Assembly (NCBI GenBank): GCA_030740135.1
Contig: JASLXW010000133.1
Coordinates: 1 to 9,185, forward strand
DNA length: 9,185 bases
Reading direction: 5' to 3'
Origin: Nitrospinota bacterium
GTDB taxonomy: Bacteria; UBA8248; JACPRG01
The notes below the pieces were generated by a model. The model did not search any database. It was not told the origin of the DNA and saw only the letters and a list, made by a program, of their open reading frames with translations. Shown one piece after another: positions 1-7,976 of the stretch. Both the position numbers and the translations under genes were made by a program. Position 1 is the first letter of the stretch; each line of letters opens with the position of its first letter.

Positions 1-60
1 GCTCCAGTGAATACGGCTTTTCTCAATGGATTTCGAATGTTAACGCCGGGCGGGGTCTTT

Positions 61-1632
61 ATGTCGCGCCTTGTTTTTCCCGTTTTGCTCCTGTTCTCAT
101 TGTCCGCTTGCACCGCGGCCCCGGTGAGGCCGGACCGTGTGATCGGGCCGCTCCCGGCGCCGGAGAGCTCAGGACCGCTGTTGAGCCCCAGGGCGTGGGA
201 TACGCCCCGCAGGAAGCCGCTTTCTCCAGGGCGGGTTGCGAAACCCTCCGGAAAATCCTTTTCACCGGCGGCTGAGCTCGATTCCCCGGGCGGACACGCC
301 AAACCCGGCGAGCGGGCCGTTATTGGACGCCTCTACACGCCCCCTGATTCACTCATCGTCCCTTCCCGTCCGGCCCCCGAGGCGCCCAAGAAACCCGCGC
401 CGCCGGCGCCCCGAGACGGGGACGCCCGGATCGAGTCCGAAGGGGACACCCGGGTCAAGAAGGACAGCGGTCCGCAGATCCCCATCAAAGTCAACGCTCA
501 GGTTCGTTGGTTTATCCGGTATTACACCGGACCCAGCCGGGTCACCTTTGCCAAATGGCTGGAGCGCTCCACCCGGTATCTGGATTTCATGCGCGGGATC
601 CTGCGCGAGGAAGGGGTGCCGGAGGATCTCGTCTATATCGCCCTGATCGAGAGCGGGTTCAATTCAAGGGCCTACTCCATAGCGGGCGCCAGCGGGATCT
701 GGCAGTTCATGAAACCAACCGCCCGGCGATACGGCCTCAAGATCAATTGGTGGATTGATGAGCGCCGCGACCCGGTCAAAGCCACCCGGGCGGCCGCGCG
801 GTATTTCAAAGATCTGCACAAGACCTTCCGCTCCTGGCACCTGGCCCAGGCGGGCTACAACGCCGGAGAGGGAAAGATTCGCCGCGGCCTGAATCGGCTG
901 AAGCGAAAAGACTTCTGGACGCTCGCCAAGACCCGGCTGATTGCCCGGGAAACCCGGAGCTTTGTGCCGAAGTTCGTCGCGGCCCGGATGCTGGCCAAGA
1001 ATCCGAAGGCTTACGGGTTCACCGGCCTGAAATACGATCCGCCACTGCGTTTTGAAGAGATCCCCGTCCATCGGCCCACCGATCTGCGGTGGATTGCCTC
1101 CGCCGCGGGCGTCTCGATGAACGTCATCCGGTCCCTGAATCCGGAGCTGCGCCGGTGGAAGACGCCTCCCGGCTACCCCGGCTACAAAATCAAGGTTCCC
1201 TCCGGGGTTTCCTCTAAAGTGGCCAAGGCCATCGCGGATTGGAAGCCCAGCCTGTACGCCGGAAAGGTCTATGAGGTCCGCAATGGGGATACGCTGGGGG
1301 AGATCGCTCGAAATCTCGGAACGACGATAGAAGCCCTGGCCAAGGTCAACGGTCTGAGGAATCCCAGCCGGCTGGCCGTCGGACAACGGCTGGTTCTTCC
1401 GGAGAAGAGTCTGAAACCGGCGAGGGTGCGCACCGGGAAACTCTCGGCGGGGGCGAAGATCGAAAGACCCGCCGCGGGCGTGGACGGCGCTCACGTGGTT
1501 CGGTCGGGTGAGTCGATTTGGGATATCTCTCGCCGGTACGGGGTCTCGGTGGCGAATCTCCTGACCTGGAACCGCCTCTCCAAAGACGCCCTGATCATGC
1601 CCGGCGATAAGATCGCACTGTCTTCAAATTAG
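61..1632 (+). CDS. mltD: MltD-like membrane-bound lytic murein transglycosylase with LysM repeats (lipoprotein)
   Basis: The predicted 523-residue protein cleaves peptidoglycan glycan strands between MurNAc and GlcNAc from the periplasm, probably anchored in the outer membrane. ATG at 61 is preferred over in-frame starts at 7 and 37 because it directly begins a lipoprotein signal: hydrophobic residues 4-14, then lipobox LSAC with Cys17. A weak G-rich Shine-Dalgarno (GGCGGGG) sits just upstream. Residues about 20-140 are a Pro/Ala-rich linker, longer than usual. The SLT (GH23) domain spans about 170-320, with catalytic Glu197 in ALIESGFN, then SGIWQFM and AGYNAGEG motifs typical of the family. 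Residues about 330-390 (IPVHRPTDLRWIA, LNPEL) look like the degenerate LysM-like region seen in MltD homologues. Two clear LysM repeats for glycan binding follow at about 404-447 and 478-520. The gene is monocistronic as far as visible and converges with the operon to its right. Family assignment is firm; the exact MltD orthology is inferred from domain order. Confidence 0.9.
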   Translation: MSRLVFPVLLLFSLSACTAAPVRPDRVIGPLPAPESSGPLLSPRAWDTPRRKPLSPGRVAKPSGKSFSPAAELDSPGGHAKPGERAVIGRLYTPPDSLIVPSRPAPEAPKKPAPPAPRDGDARIESEGDTRVKKDSGPQIPIKVNAQVRWFIRYYTGPSRVTFAKWLERSTRYLDFMRGILREEGVPEDLVYIALIESGFNSRAYSIAGASGIWQFMKPTARRYGLKINWWIDERRDPVKATRAAARYFKDLHKTFRSWHLAQAGYNAGEGKIRRGLNRLKRKDFWTLAKTRLIARETRSFVPKFVAARMLAKNPKAYGFTGLKYDPPLRFEEIPVHRPTDLRWIASAAGVSMNVIRSLNPELRRWKTPPGYPGYKIKVPSGVSSKVAKAIADWKPSLYAGKVYEVRNGDTLGEIARNLGTTIEALAKVNGLRNPSRLAVGQRLVLPEKSLKPARVRTGKLSAGAKIERPAAGVDGAHVVRSGESIWDISRRYGVSVANLLTWNRLSKDALIMPGDKIALSSN

Positions 1633-1740
1633 AAGTAATCCGCCTTGGATCCTTTGGGACGGACATCCTTCCTGAAAGGCGAGATCGCGCGGGACAACGG
1701 TTCCCCCGTCTCCGACCCGGCCCCGGGGAGCGGCCCCTGA
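1633..1740. other. Convergent intergenic gap without a clear terminator
   Basis: This is the space between the stop codons of the mltD-like gene (plus strand) and the LapAB-like gene (minus strand), where a shared terminator would be expected. It contains small GC-rich inverted repeats, such as GCGGCC/GGCCGC flanking CCTGATCA at 1730-1749 (overlapping the minus-strand stop codon) and a CCCCGGGG palindrome. None is followed by a T-tract on either strand. I see no RNA gene or small ORF with a convincing ribosome site. Confidence 0.5.
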
Positions 1741-3006
1741 TCAGGCCGCGCCGACGGTGCCCCAGCCGCCGCAGGAAGCGCAGCGTCCGCTCCACGCTTC
1801 CATCCGCTCACCGCACGCCGAGCACTGAAACCCGCTGCCGGATTCCGGTCCGGCGGCCAGTTCGGACCGCGCCCCGGAAACGTCCTCCATTTCCAACCTC
1901 GCCCGGCCGCGCAAGACCTTGGCGGCCGGCGCCGACATTTCGGACGGTTCGCTCAACGCGTTCAGCGCGTCCGCCGGACGGTCCTGGCTCAAGTACGCCC
2001 CGGCCAGTGCGAGACGCAATCGCTCGTCGGCGGGATGTCCGCGCAACGTTCGGTGCAGGGCTTGGATCACGTCCTCCCCCGGGTCCTCGGAATTCAGCAT
2101 AGACACGATTCGGTCGATGAAGATCGGCGCGCGCGTGCGTTCGTAACCCTCGCGCCACACGCGGAGCGCCTTTTCCCGCTCTCCCGAGCGGTGGTGGGCG
2201 TCCCCCAGGGCCACTCGCGGCGGAACGCAGTCGCCATGGGTCCGGATGGCCTTCCTGAATTGGTCGACGCCCATGTCGGTTCCGCCGCTCCGCACGTTCC
2301 CCGACCCGGCTTCGTAGAGCAGGTTCGCAAGGAGCATCCGGGCGTCCCCGTCTCGGTCCCCTCCAGGCAGACGCATGAGCTGGGTCTGGAGCCTGACCGC
2401 GGTCTCCCATTCCCCCTTGGAGACGTAGAGGTCCCGGAGGCGCGCCAGGGGGATGGACTCCGCGCCGCCGGCGTGCCGGACCCGTTCCACGAGCGCCCGC
2501 AGCGCGTCCGGGCGTCCGGCGGCGGCGAAGTCGTCCGCCAGGCTTTCGATTAATCGGAGGTCGTCACTCCCGGTCTGGACGGCCTTGCGGTGAAAGTCGA
2601 AGGCGGCCTCCAGGTTTCCAAGGCGGCGCTGAAGGTTTCCGGATTCGAGAAGGGCGGCGTGGTGGCCGGGGTTTTTCCGCAGGGCCTGGCGCAGGGAGCG
2701 GCGGGCGCGCGGGTCGTCGCCCGCGGAAAGGGCCGCGAGGCCGGCCTGGTACAGGGTCTCGGCCTCTTGGCGCTTCCGGGCGTCGCGGAGCTTGCGCGCT
2801 TGCCACCAGTGGTTCACGAGGCGGGAGGGCACGTCGCTGAGTCCCGTCCCCAAGGCGCCGATCAAGGCGGAACAAAGGACGACCACGGCCAGGGGGGCCT
2901 GGAGGCCGGGAAACAACGTGATGGGGACGTTGCCGGATTCGTGGGTGAGCAGGTAGAGACCGCCCGCGCAGATGGGAACGAAGGTCAGCAGGAATCGGAC
3001 CGGCAT
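1741..3006 (-). CDS. Membrane TPR protein resembling a LapA-LapB fusion, with C-terminal zinc ribbon
   Basis: The 421-residue protein begins with two predicted membrane helices (about 3-20 and 38-56) joined by a short loop containing NVPITLFPG, followed by a basic juxtamembrane stretch (about 70-80). This pattern matches the LapA/DUF1049 domain. From about residue 83 to 385 there are TPR-like helical repeats, starting YQAGLAALSAGD and including ALLESGNLQRRLGN and LRDLYVSKGEWETAV, which closely parallel LapB (YciM). The C-terminus has a rubredoxin-like metal ribbon, Cys395-x2-Cys398-x10-Cys409-x2-Cys412, ending WGT as in LapB. In E. coli, LapB is an inner-membrane adaptor that promotes FtsH degradation of LpxC and so limits LPS synthesis, and lapA and lapB are separate adjacent genes. 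Here both seem to be in one chain. It is the last gene of the operon, 40 bases after dksA. The start ATG at 3006 has a GGGGGA Shine-Dalgarno. The LapB-like class is well supported; the regulatory role is inferred by homology. Confidence 0.75.
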   Translation of the reverse strand: MPVRFLLTFVPICAGGLYLLTHESGNVPITLFPGLQAPLAVVVLCSALIGALGTGLSDVPSRLVNHWWQARKLRDARKRQEAETLYQAGLAALSAGDDPRARRSLRQALRKNPGHHAALLESGNLQRRLGNLEAAFDFHRKAVQTGSDDLRLIESLADDFAAAGRPDALRALVERVRHAGGAESIPLARLRDLYVSKGEWETAVRLQTQLMRLPGGDRDGDARMLLANLLYEAGSGNVRSGGTDMGVDQFRKAIRTHGDCVPPRVALGDAHHRSGEREKALRVWREGYERTRAPIFIDRIVSMLNSEDPGEDVIQALHRTLRGHPADERLRLALAGAYLSQDRPADALNALSEPSEMSAPAAKVLRGRARLEMEDVSGARSELAAGPESGSGFQCSACGERMEAWSGRCASCGGWGTVGAA

Positions 3007-3017
3007 GGGGGTCCCCC
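3007..3017 (-). promoter_or_regulatory. G5-A-C5 inverted repeat covering the Shine-Dalgarno of the LapAB-like gene
   Basis: Immediately before the ATG at 3006, the minus strand reads five G, one A, five C. The only nearby Shine-Dalgarno with good spacing (GGGGGA, 5 bases before ATG) is therefore the left arm of a possible four-pair G-C stem with a GAC triloop. The alternative site GAAGG lies about 12 bases from the ATG. The repeat is seen directly; any effect on translation is inference. Confidence 0.35.
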
Positions 3018-3046
3018 GCCTTCAGAACCGAAAGGGCGCCGGCGCG

Positions 3047-3406
3047 TCACATTTCACGGGGCGACTGCTCGACCTCGCTTTGGCAGGAGACGCAAAAACG
3101 CGCATAGGGCATGGCCTCCAGGCGTTTGGCCGGGATCTTCCCTTCGCATCGCTCGCAGATCCCGTACGATTCGCGGGAGATCTTCTCCAGGGCCAGCTCG
3201 ACCAGCTTGAGCTGGTTTCTCTCCTTTTCGCCCAAGCCGATCAGGATTTGGCGGGTGTTGATGCGGGTCGCTTGATCGGCGATGTCCTGGATGCCGTCGT
3301 CGCCGATTTCCTGGCTTTCCCTCATGCGCGCGCCGACGTCGCCCATGAGGGAGCGGCGAATCCCAATCAGTTTCTGCTGATGCTTTTCAAGGGTTTTGTT
3401 GTTCAT
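3047..3406 (-). CDS. dksA: DksA/TraR-family zinc-finger transcription factor (short DksA)
   Basis: The 119-residue protein has the DksA plan. A long helical N-terminal region could form the coiled coil that enters the RNA polymerase secondary channel. A C4 zinc finger follows: Cys84-x2-Cys87-x17-Cys105-x2-Cys108 (CERCEGKIPAKRLEAMPYAR...). The D-x2-D-x-A signature of the DksA coiled-coil tip is present as Asp41-Ile-Ala-Asp44-Gln-Ala46, which favours real RNA polymerase modulation over a generic TraR-like finger. It is shorter than E. coli DksA (151 residues). DksA works with ppGpp to reprogram rRNA and amino-acid promoters in starvation. ATG at 3406 is chosen because the ATGA overlaps the rsfS stop by 4 bases and AGAAGG lies 6 bases upstream, inside the end of rsfS. 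Longer in-frame extensions would overlap rsfS extensively. Translational coupling to rsfS is likely. Whether it is the genome's main DksA or a paralogue cannot be told here. Confidence 0.85.
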   Translation of the reverse strand: MNNKTLEKHQQKLIGIRRSLMGDVGARMRESQEIGDDGIQDIADQATRINTRQILIGLGEKERNQLKLVELALEKISRESYGICERCEGKIPAKRLEAMPYARFCVSCQSEVEQSPREM

Positions 3407-3819
3407 GGTGCGCCTTCTGTTCGGGCCGCGGCCGGCTTCGGTTTTTCCGCCGCCGGCGGCTCCGTAATGGGTTCGCCCGCGAGCCGGGTGAGTCGCGGCG
3501 CCCGGGTCCACAGGCGCTCAAGGTTATAAAACAAGCGCGCGTCCTCGCTGAAGATGTGGATCACCAAGTCGTCGTAATCCAGGAGGAGCCAACTTCCCTC
3601 TCCGGTCCCTTCCCGGGACAGGGGTTCTACCCCCTGTTCGGAAAGCCGGTTGTCGATCTCTTCGGCGATGGCCCGCATTTGGCGGGGGTTCTGTCCGGAG
3701 CAGACGAGAAACAGGTCGGTGATGCTCGATATCTCCCGCAGATCCAGGACGGCGATATCCAGGGCCTTTCTGTCAGAGGCCGCGCGGCAGGCCAGGAGCC
3801 CTCTCTCCTCCGCGTCCAT
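3403..3819 (-). CDS. rsfS: Ribosomal silencing factor RsfS (Iojap/DUF143 family)
   Basis: RsfS binds uL14 on the large ribosomal subunit and blocks joining with the 30S subunit, lowering translation in starvation. The 138-residue protein shows the family signature in order: SSITDLFLVCSGQNPRQM (31-48), EGTGEGSWLLLDYDDLVIHIF (70-90) and an RLFYNLERLW block (95-104). It carries a Pro/Ala/Lys-rich tail of about 25 residues (114-138) beyond the usual C-terminus; its role is unknown and it may partly serve to host the dksA ribosome site. ATG at 3819 is chosen over a start at 3912 because AGGGG lies 5 bases upstream and directly follows the nadD stop, leaving a 10-base gap. nadD-rsfS is a common bacterial pair. 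The stop overlaps the dksA start as ATGA. Confidence 0.93.
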   Translation of the reverse strand: MDAEERGLLACRAASDRKALDIAVLDLREISSITDLFLVCSGQNPRQMRAIAEEIDNRLSEQGVEPLSREGTGEGSWLLLDYDDLVIHIFSEDARLFYNLERLWTRAPRLTRLAGEPITEPPAAEKPKPAAARTEGAP

Positions 3820-3829
3820 CCCGACCCCT

Positions 3830-4570
3830 TCAGGATCTGGCAACTTCCGGCTCCGCCGAATGAGCATACAGCAAGTGCTCCAGAATGTAGGTCTCGACCG
3901 GTTCGGGGACAAGATATTTAATGTTTCTCCGCTCGGTCAGCCGTTTGCGGATCAGCGAGGAGGAGACATCGAAGTAGGGGATGTCTTTCAGCCAAATCTC
4001 CCGGCCGTGGGGCTCCACCCGAAGCCCGTCCGCCGCAACCTGATTGTCGTATCCCGTGCGCACGAACGCGGGTTCTCCGTGGGCCGATTGGATGGAATCA
4101 ACCAGAAGCCCGATCATCTCATCGACCGAAAGGGTCGGGCGCCTTACGACGACGAAATTGGTCAACGCGAAAAGCGCCTCCACTTCCCGCCAGGAGCCGA
4201 TGTGCCGGAAGGCGTCCTGGCCGATGATGAAGAAGAAGTCCGCGGCCGGTCCGGTTTCCTCGATGAGGGCGCGAACGGTGTCGATGGTGTAACTGACCCC
4301 TCCCCGCCTGATTTCCAGATCCCGGGCCTCCAGCCTTGGGTTGCTTCGGGCGGCCAGCGAGACCATCCGGATCCGATGTTCCGAGGTGATCACGCCGGCG
4401 CGTTCCTTCAATGGAGGCAGATTGGCCGGAATCAGCAGAACCCTGTCGAGGTTGAAGTCTCTCCCCACTTCTTCGGCCGCCACCAGATGGCCGGTGTGGA
4501 TGGGGTTGAAGGTTCCCCCCAGAATGCCGATGCGGCTCGCGCGGCCGCCGGGATCATCGGTGGATTTCAC
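3830..4570 (-). CDS. nadD: Nicotinate-nucleotide adenylyltransferase
   Basis: NadD joins ATP and nicotinate mononucleotide to give deamido-NAD and pyrophosphate, in the cytoplasmic NAD biosynthesis pathway. The 246-residue protein has the nucleotidyltransferase signature GGTFNPIHTGH (18-28, with His25 and His28 of the HxGH motif), FFFIIGQDA (112-120) and the C-terminal nucleotide-binding VSSSLIRKRL (202-211), equivalent to the family ISSTxIR. The substrate-loop segment reads PANLPPLKE (48-56), where most homologues have PPHK, so the usual His is Leu. The start appears to be GTG at 4570, 12 bases after the proB stop, with GAGG about 10 bases upstream. An extra 12 or so N-terminal residues precede the first strand compared with E. 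coli NadD, so the start is moderately certain. It is co-transcribed between proB and rsfS. The length is slightly above typical NadD (about 200-220). Confidence 0.95.
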   Translation of the reverse strand: MKSTDDPGGRASRIGILGGTFNPIHTGHLVAAEEVGRDFNLDRVLLIPANLPPLKERAGVITSEHRIRMVSLAARSNPRLEARDLEIRRGGVSYTIDTVRALIEETGPAADFFFIIGQDAFRHIGSWREVEALFALTNFVVVRRPTLSVDEMIGLLVDSIQSAHGEPAFVRTGYDNQVAADGLRVEPHGREIWLKDIPYFDVSSSLIRKRLTERRNIKYLVPEPVETYILEHLLYAHSAEPEVARS

Positions 4571-4582
4571 GCCGAAATCGCC

Positions 4583-6774
<2,192 letters not shown>

Positions 6775-7044
6775 TCAACTCGATTCCGTTGGAACCTCGA
6801 TGACGTGGATGAATTTTCGGCCGCCGCGCCGGGTCTGGAACTGAACCCGGCCGTCTCTCTTGGCATACAGGGTGAAGTCGCCGCCCGTTCCAACGCCGTC
6901 GCCCGCGTGATAGGACGATCCCCGTTGCCGCACGATGATCGTTCCGGCCCCCACCATCTGGCCGCCGTGTCGCTTGATGCCGAGGCCCTTTCCCCTGCTG
7001 TCCCGTCCGTTTTGGGAGCTGCCGCCGGCCTTCTTGTGCGCCAT
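6775..7044 (-). CDS. rpmA: 50S ribosomal protein bL27
   Basis: bL27 sits near the peptidyl-transferase centre, its flexible N-terminus reaching toward the P-site tRNA. The 89-residue protein is full length and begins [16 protein letters not shown] with the family core [21 protein letters not shown]. There is no cleavable N-terminal extension of the kind found in Firmicutes bL27, so the mature N-terminus should form by Met removal only. ATG at 7044 has AGAGGA about 8 bases upstream and lies 12 bases after the rplU stop. It is the second gene of the operon. Confidence 0.98.
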   Translation of the reverse strand: MAHKKAGGSSQNGRDSRGKGLGIKRHGGQMVGAGTIIVRQRGSSYHAGDGVGTGGDFTLYAKRDGRVQFQTRRGGRKFIHVIEVPTESS

Positions 7045-7056
7045 GTCCGTTTCCTC

Positions 7057-7371
7057 TCAGGAGGTGGCGATATCCGTGATTCGCACCGCAGTGAAGGATT
7101 GTCTGTGGCCCTTTTTCCGGCGGTAATTTTTCCGCCGCTTTTTCTTGAAGACGATGATCTTGCGGGCGCGGCCCTGCTCCACGATGACCCCTTTCACGCG
7201 GGCGCCCGCAAGGGCGTCGACGGAAACGGCTAACTCTTCACCCGCGCCCACCGCCGTCAGCTTCGAGAAGGTCACCGCCTCCCCCACCTCTCCATCCATC
7301 TTCTGCAAGCGGACGGTCTCGCCCTCGGAAACGCGATGCTGATGCCCGCCGCAGTCAATCACTGCATACAC
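7057..7371 (-). CDS. rplU: 50S ribosomal protein bL21
   Basis: bL21 is a 23S rRNA-binding protein of the large subunit. The 104-residue protein is full length, with the diagnostic basic C-terminal segment KKKRRKNYRRKKGHRQ (about 75-90) followed by TAVRITDI. The N-terminal block reads MYAVIDCGGHQHRV where most homologues have MYAVIKTGGKQYRV, so several usually conserved positions differ (Lys to Asp, Thr to Cys, Lys to His, Tyr to His). The start is GTG at 7369-7371, supported by AAGGAG 9 bases upstream and by alignment to the family N-terminus. It is the first gene of the operon, preceded by a strong promoter-like sequence and a leader of about 85-90 bases. Confidence 0.97.
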   Translation of the reverse strand: MYAVIDCGGHQHRVSEGETVRLQKMDGEVGEAVTFSKLTAVGAGEELAVSVDALAGARVKGVIVEQGRARKIIVFKKKRRKNYRRKKGHRQSFTAVRITDIATS

Positions 7372-7432
7372 GATAACAGACTCCTTGTAGGACCTGAATC
7401 AACGAAAGATGCGGCCCGCGCGAGCGGTCAGC

Positions 7433-7453
7433 GGAAATGGACGTCGCCATTCC
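7433..7453 (-). promoter_or_regulatory. Hairpin near the 5' end of the rplU operon leader
   Basis: On the minus strand, GGAATGG pairs with CCATTTCC across a six-base loop (CGACGT), giving seven pairs with one bulged T. If the promoter at 7466-7494 is used, this hairpin starts only a few bases from the transcript 5' end and far from the rplU ribosome site. Such a 5' hairpin could stabilise the mRNA or be part of a ribosomal-protein feedback leader; neither role can be shown from one sequence. Confidence 0.35.
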
Positions 7454-7465
7454 TCAAAGCCAGCG

Positions 7466-7494
7466 AATTTAGCCCGAACCGAACGCCCTGTCAA
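7466..7494 (-). promoter_or_regulatory. Sigma70-type promoter for the rplU-rpmA-obgE-proB-nadD-rsfS-dksA-lapAB operon
   Basis: On the minus strand a perfect -35 box TTGACA (7494-7489) is followed by exactly 17 bases and a -10-like TAAATT (7471-7466, four of six bases of TATAAT). Transcription would start near 7458-7460, about 85-90 bases before the rplU GTG. Position, spacing and direction all fit a housekeeping promoter driving the operon. No operator-like repeat is evident around it. Confidence 0.8.
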
Positions 7495-7551
7495 GGAGGA
7501 ATTCTCGGTCCGGAGCGGGGAACGCCTATGAAATCAAAGGGGTGCCACCAT

Positions 7552-7851
7552 TCATAAATATTTTACCGCCGGGTCCGCCGCCATTCCCCCGAGACCGAGA
7601 GCCGGGACGGCCCCCAGCAGGGCCTGCGTCCATCCGGGCCAAACGAGCAGAACACGGCTTGCCATAAACCCGATCTCCTCATACCAGTGGTTCGGTTTGA
7701 ACAGGTGGCCCGTCAACGCGGCCCCGACCGCCATGATTCCCAAGCCCGCGCCGATGACGGCCGCCGCCAGAGGATAAGGACCCGCCGGTTTGGCTAGGCC
7801 CGGGTCGAGGTTGGATAGATCGGCTTCGGTGGAAGGGGGTGGATGCGTCAT
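7552..7851 (-). CDS. Small two-helix membrane protein, weakly like the C-terminal part of fused TRAP permeases
   Basis: This 99-residue ORF has a polar, Pro-rich N-terminus (1-26), a hydrophobic segment at about 27-47 (LAAAVIGAGLGIMAVGAALT), a short polar loop with FKPNHWYEEIG (51-61), and a second hydrophobic stretch at about 62-90 containing VWPGWTQALLG. The helix - loop with W-x-E - helix with a P-G motif recalls the C-terminal tail (DUF3394-like) of 4TM/12TM fused TRAP transporter permeases. This is a recollection of pattern, not a tested match. No transporter body is encoded upstream in the window. ATG at 7851 is the best start by composition, but it lacks a good Shine-Dalgarno; the preceding bases are pyrimidine-rich. 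It lies between the M20 hydrolase and the rplU promoter on the same strand. It could be a stand-alone small membrane protein, an accessory subunit or a remnant. Confidence 0.55.
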   Translation of the reverse strand: MTHPPPSTEADLSNLDPGLAKPAGPYPLAAAVIGAGLGIMAVGAALTGHLFKPNHWYEEIGFMASRVLLVWPGWTQALLGAVPALGLGGMAADPAVKYL

Positions 7852-7976
7852 TCGGCCTACAGAGGAAAAAAGGAGGGGTCGGAAATGGAATTCCAACAAC
7901 CTCGCCGGGAAGGCAGGGAGGCGTTCATCGGCCCTCGCGACGTGAGGCGCGTTTCCACCGTGTCGGAATGGGGTCG
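7852..7976 (-). other. Gap between the M20 hydrolase and the small membrane protein gene
   Basis: The 125 bases hold a 10-base perfect palindrome TGGAATTCCA at 7886-7895 and, on the minus strand, a pyrimidine tract with six T just downstream of it. The palindrome has no loop and is AT-rich, so it is a poor intrinsic terminator. I see no convincing promoter for the downstream small ORF. Confidence 0.4.

Noticed and set aside
1..60. Coding extension of the mltD-like gene to GTG at position 7
   Set aside because: The extra 18 residues would precede a perfect lipoprotein signal peptide starting at 61, which is the more plausible start.
664..1494. A 276-codon minus-strand open frame inside the mltD-like gene
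   Set aside because: It is the mirror of the SLT/LysM coding sequence, has no family motifs and no ribosome site.
1730..1749. GCGGCC/GGCCGC inverted repeat as a bidirectional terminator
   Set aside because: It overlaps the minus-strand stop codon, and neither strand has a T-tract after it.
7530..7559. Nine-residue plus-strand ORF (MKSKGCHHS) with a G-rich upstream stretch
   Set aside because: It is very short, has no conserved context, and overlaps the end of the small membrane protein gene on the other strand; it could arise by chance.
7886..7895. Palindrome TGGAATTCCA as a regulator binding site
   Set aside because: A single 10-base palindrome with no second copy and no promoter next to it is weak evidence.
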